The position numbers were made by a program, and so were the translations under genes. Source: Bradyrhizobium sp. 164 (GTDB lineage: Bacteria > Pseudomonadota > Alphaproteobacteria > Rhizobiales > Xanthobacteraceae). From it: 64,000 bases of DNA. Below, piece by piece: positions 62,267-64,000 of this stretch. A model generated the notes under the pieces. The model was given only the letters and a program-made list of their open reading frames with translations, ran no database searches and had not been told where the DNA came from. The stretch lies in the NCBI RefSeq assembly GCF_023073715.1, contig NZ_JADPKA010000004.1, positions 25,288 to 89,287 on the forward strand. The letters run 5' to 3'. Within the stretch, counting starts at the first letter, position 1. Every line of letters starts with the position of its first letter.

Positions 62267-63760
62267 ATGACCCCGACCGCCGCCGCCCGCGCCCCGCAAG
62301 CCTCGTCCAATCTGCGCGACCGGTTGAAGGACCCGTCGCTGCTGAAGGAAGCCTGCTACATCGATGGCGTCTGGGTCGGCTCGCCGGTTTTCGCCGTCAA
62401 CAATCCCGCCACCGGCATCGAGCTTGCAAAAGTCCCGCAACTTGGCGCGGACGATACCACCAAGGCGGTAGAAGCCGCCGAGCGCGCGTTTCCGGCCTGG
62501 GCCAAGCTCACCGCCAAGCAGCGCTCCAACATCTTGCGCAAATGGTTCGAGCTGATCGTCGCCAACCGCGAGGACCTGGCGCTGATCCTCACCTCCGAGC
62601 AGGGCAAGCCGCTCGCCGAGGCGCTCGGCGAGGTCGATATCGGCGGCGCCTATGTCGAGTTCTTCGCGGAGGAAGCGAGGCGCGTCTATGGCGAGACCAT
62701 TCCGACGCAGCGGAGCGATGCGCGGCTGCTCGCGATCAAGCAGCCGATCGGCGTCTGCGGCGCGATCACGCCGTGGAATTTCCCGAACTCGATGATCACG
62801 CGAAAGGTCTCGCCGGCGCTCGCGGCCGGCTGCACCGTGGTGCTGAAGCCCGCGAACGAAACGCCACTCTCGGCGCTGGCGCTCGCGGCGCTTGCCGAGA
62901 AGGCTGGTGTGCCCAAAGGCGTGTTCAACATCATCACGGGCGACGCGCCGCCGATCGGCAAGGTGCTGTGCGAGCATCCGGCGGTGCGTTTCGTCGGCTT
63001 CACCGGCTCGACCGCCGTCGGCAAGATCCTCTACCAGCAGGCCTCCGTCGGCGTGAAGCGGCTCGGCCTCGAGCTTGGCGGCAACGCGCCGTTCGTGGTG
63101 TTCGACGATGCCGACATCGACGCGGCAGTCGAAGGCGCCATCGTCTCGAAATACCGCAACATGGGCCAGACCTGCGTCTGCGCCAACCGACTCTACGCCC
63201 AGGACGGGATCTACGACGAGTTCGTGCAGAAACTGTCGAAGAAGGTCGCGGCGATGAAGATCGGCGACGGCACCGAGAGCGGTGTCATGCAGGGTCCGCT
63301 GATCAACATGAAGGCGGTCGACAAGGTCGAGCGCCATATCGCCGACGCCGTCAAGCGCGGAGCAAAGGTCGTCGCCGGCGGCAAGCGCAGCGAGCTTGGA
63401 CGCTCGTTCTTCGAGCCGACGGTGCTTGCCGACGTCAAGCCGGACTCGCTGGTGTCGCAGGAGGAAACCTTCGGTCCGCTCGCGCCCGTCATCCGCTTCA
63501 AGGACGAAGCGGATGTCATCGCGATGTGCAACGCCTCGCCGTTCGGCCTCGCCTCTTACTTCTACTCCCGCGATCTCGGTCGCGTCTGGCGCGTCGCCGA
63601 AGCGCTGGAATCAGGCATGGTCGGCGTCAACACCGGCCTCATCACCACGGAAGTGGCCCCCTTCGGCGGCGTCAAGGAGAGCGGCCTCGGGCGCGAAGGC
63701 TCACATCACGGCATGGACGAATATGTCGAGATCAAATACGTGATGATGGCGGGGGTGTAG
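62267..63760 (+). CDS. gabD: NAD(P)-dependent succinate-semialdehyde dehydrogenase
   Basis: GabD oxidises succinate semialdehyde to succinate in 4-aminobutyrate breakdown. The 497-residue aldehyde dehydrogenase has the NAD-site ITPWNFP, the catalytic Glu in LELGGNAPF (about 268) and the catalytic Cys in MGQTCVCANR (about 302, next to a second Cys two residues on). The final FGGVKESGLGREG segment is conserved. Start: ATG 62267 with GAGGAG upstream; an upstream in-frame extension is unlikely. Other aliphatic aldehyde substrates are possible. Confidence 0.9.
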   Translation: MTPTAAARAPQASSNLRDRLKDPSLLKEACYIDGVWVGSPVFAVNNPATGIELAKVPQLGADDTTKAVEAAERAFPAWAKLTAKQRSNILRKWFELIVANREDLALILTSEQGKPLAEALGEVDIGGAYVEFFAEEARRVYGETIPTQRSDARLLAIKQPIGVCGAITPWNFPNSMITRKVSPALAAGCTVVLKPANETPLSALALAALAEKAGVPKGVFNIITGDAPPIGKVLCEHPAVRFVGFTGSTAVGKILYQQASVGVKRLGLELGGNAPFVVFDDADIDAAVEGAIVSKYRNMGQTCVCANRLYAQDGIYDEFVQKLSKKVAAMKIGDGTESGVMQGPLINMKAVDKVERHIADAVKRGAKVVAGGKRSELGRSFFEPTVLADVKPDSLVSQEETFGPLAPVIRFKDEADVIAMCNASPFGLASYFYSRDLGRVWRVAEALESGMVGVNTGLITTEVAPFGGVKESGLGREGSHHGMDEYVEIKYVMMAGV

Positions 63761-63829
63761 GCCCGCCGTTGTCGTCGCGAATGTGAGCCAGGCAGGAATG
63801 CTGGAGCGGCCGACCGGCCTCTCCGCGTC

Positions 63830-63901
63830 ATTGCGAGCGGAGCGAAGCAATCCAGAATCCCTCCGCGGAAAGACTCTGGATTGCTTCGCTGCGCTCGCAA
63901 T
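63830..63901. repeat. Palindromic repeat near the IS3 remnant
   Basis: The left arm (63830-63856, ATTGCGAGCGGAGCGAAGC to TCCAGA) is mirrored by the right arm (63875-63901, TCTGGATTGCTTCGCT to CTCGCAAT). I recognise it as a very common Bradyrhizobium intergenic repeat. It ends nine bases before the transposase stop codon. Confidence 0.8.
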
Positions 63902-63910
63902 TGTCGATGT

Positions 63911-64000
63911 TCAATAATTCGCTGATTGGATCGCGGTGGTCTTGGTAGCGGCGAAGGCCTTGGGAGTTTGTCCTGCCAAGGCCTGATGGGGTCTGTGGTT
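63911..64000 (-). mobile_element. C-terminal tail of an IS3-family transposase (OrfB)
   Basis: Read on the minus strand, the last 90 bases encode 29 residues and a TGA stop. The protein starts NHRPHQALAGQTPKAFAAT, which is the C-terminal end of the DDE integrase core of IS3-family OrfB proteins. The rest lies beyond the window edge. The terminal inverted repeat expected downstream of the stop is not visible before the palindromic repeat begins, so the element may be truncated or inserted into that repeat. Confidence 0.82.

Overview
The window is a G+C-rich chromosomal stretch from an alphaproteobacterium, almost certainly Bradyrhizobium or a close relative. The best marker is a 163-residue Irr protein carrying the GCPWHD heme regulatory motif and an HHH motif at residues 117-119, next to fabA-fabB-fabI. 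A Bradyrhizobium-type Fur/Mur, a DivL-like cell-cycle kinase and several families of palindromic intergenic repeats agree with this. Apart from the last 90 bases, which hold the tail of an IS3-family transposase, the window is conserved housekeeping backbone. I see no prophage, CRISPR array, defence island, tRNA or rRNA.

Layout. 1-16.3 kb (minus strand): addA (cut by the window edge), addB, murU, a PilZ protein, a TsaE-AmgK fusion, divL, dut, coaBC with an extra ribbon-helix-helix N-terminus, ubiB and ubiE. 16.4-23.7 kb: mutM, a trypsin-like protein without its catalytic His, a MoeB/ThiF-like E1, a divergent aldo/keto reductase-LysR pair, a D-2-hydroxyacid dehydrogenase and an exported SH3 protein. 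23.8-31.7 kb: irr, fabA-fabB-fabI, then oxyR with GNAT and GST genes, divergent from katG. 31.8-42.1 kb: the transcription/translation operon rimP-nusA-rnpM/ylxQ-infB-rbfA-truB-rpsO-pnp. 42.5-54.5 kb: a DUF2336 gene, trmB, an M20 peptidase, an XRE regulator, and the block tsaB-rimI-fur/mur-HAD-miaB-phoH-ybeY-ybeX-lnt. 54.7-64 kb: nfuA-like gene, universal stress protein, trpS, murJ, a PfkB kinase, a serine hydrolase, a small unrecognised protein, a succinate-semialdehyde dehydrogenase and the IS3 remnant.

How the genes connect. Two metal regulators lie about 29 kb apart: Irr, and Fur/Mur, whose likely binding site lies in the irr promoter. Peptidoglycan recycling (AmgK, MurU) is physically joined to t6A tRNA modification (TsaE); other tRNA-modification genes (tsaB, miaB, trmB, truB) are elsewhere in the window. 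The nusA operon is preceded by an intrinsic terminator suited to autogenous control.

The most unusual signal is at 12.5-14.0 kb. CoaBC, the bifunctional coenzyme A biosynthesis enzyme, begins with a FitA-like ribbon-helix-helix DNA-binding domain. Two tandem copies of a palindrome (TGATNGC-N3-GCNATCA) lie directly upstream of its ribosome-binding site. I read this as a candidate self-regulating metabolic enzyme. The DNA-binding role is inferred and untested.
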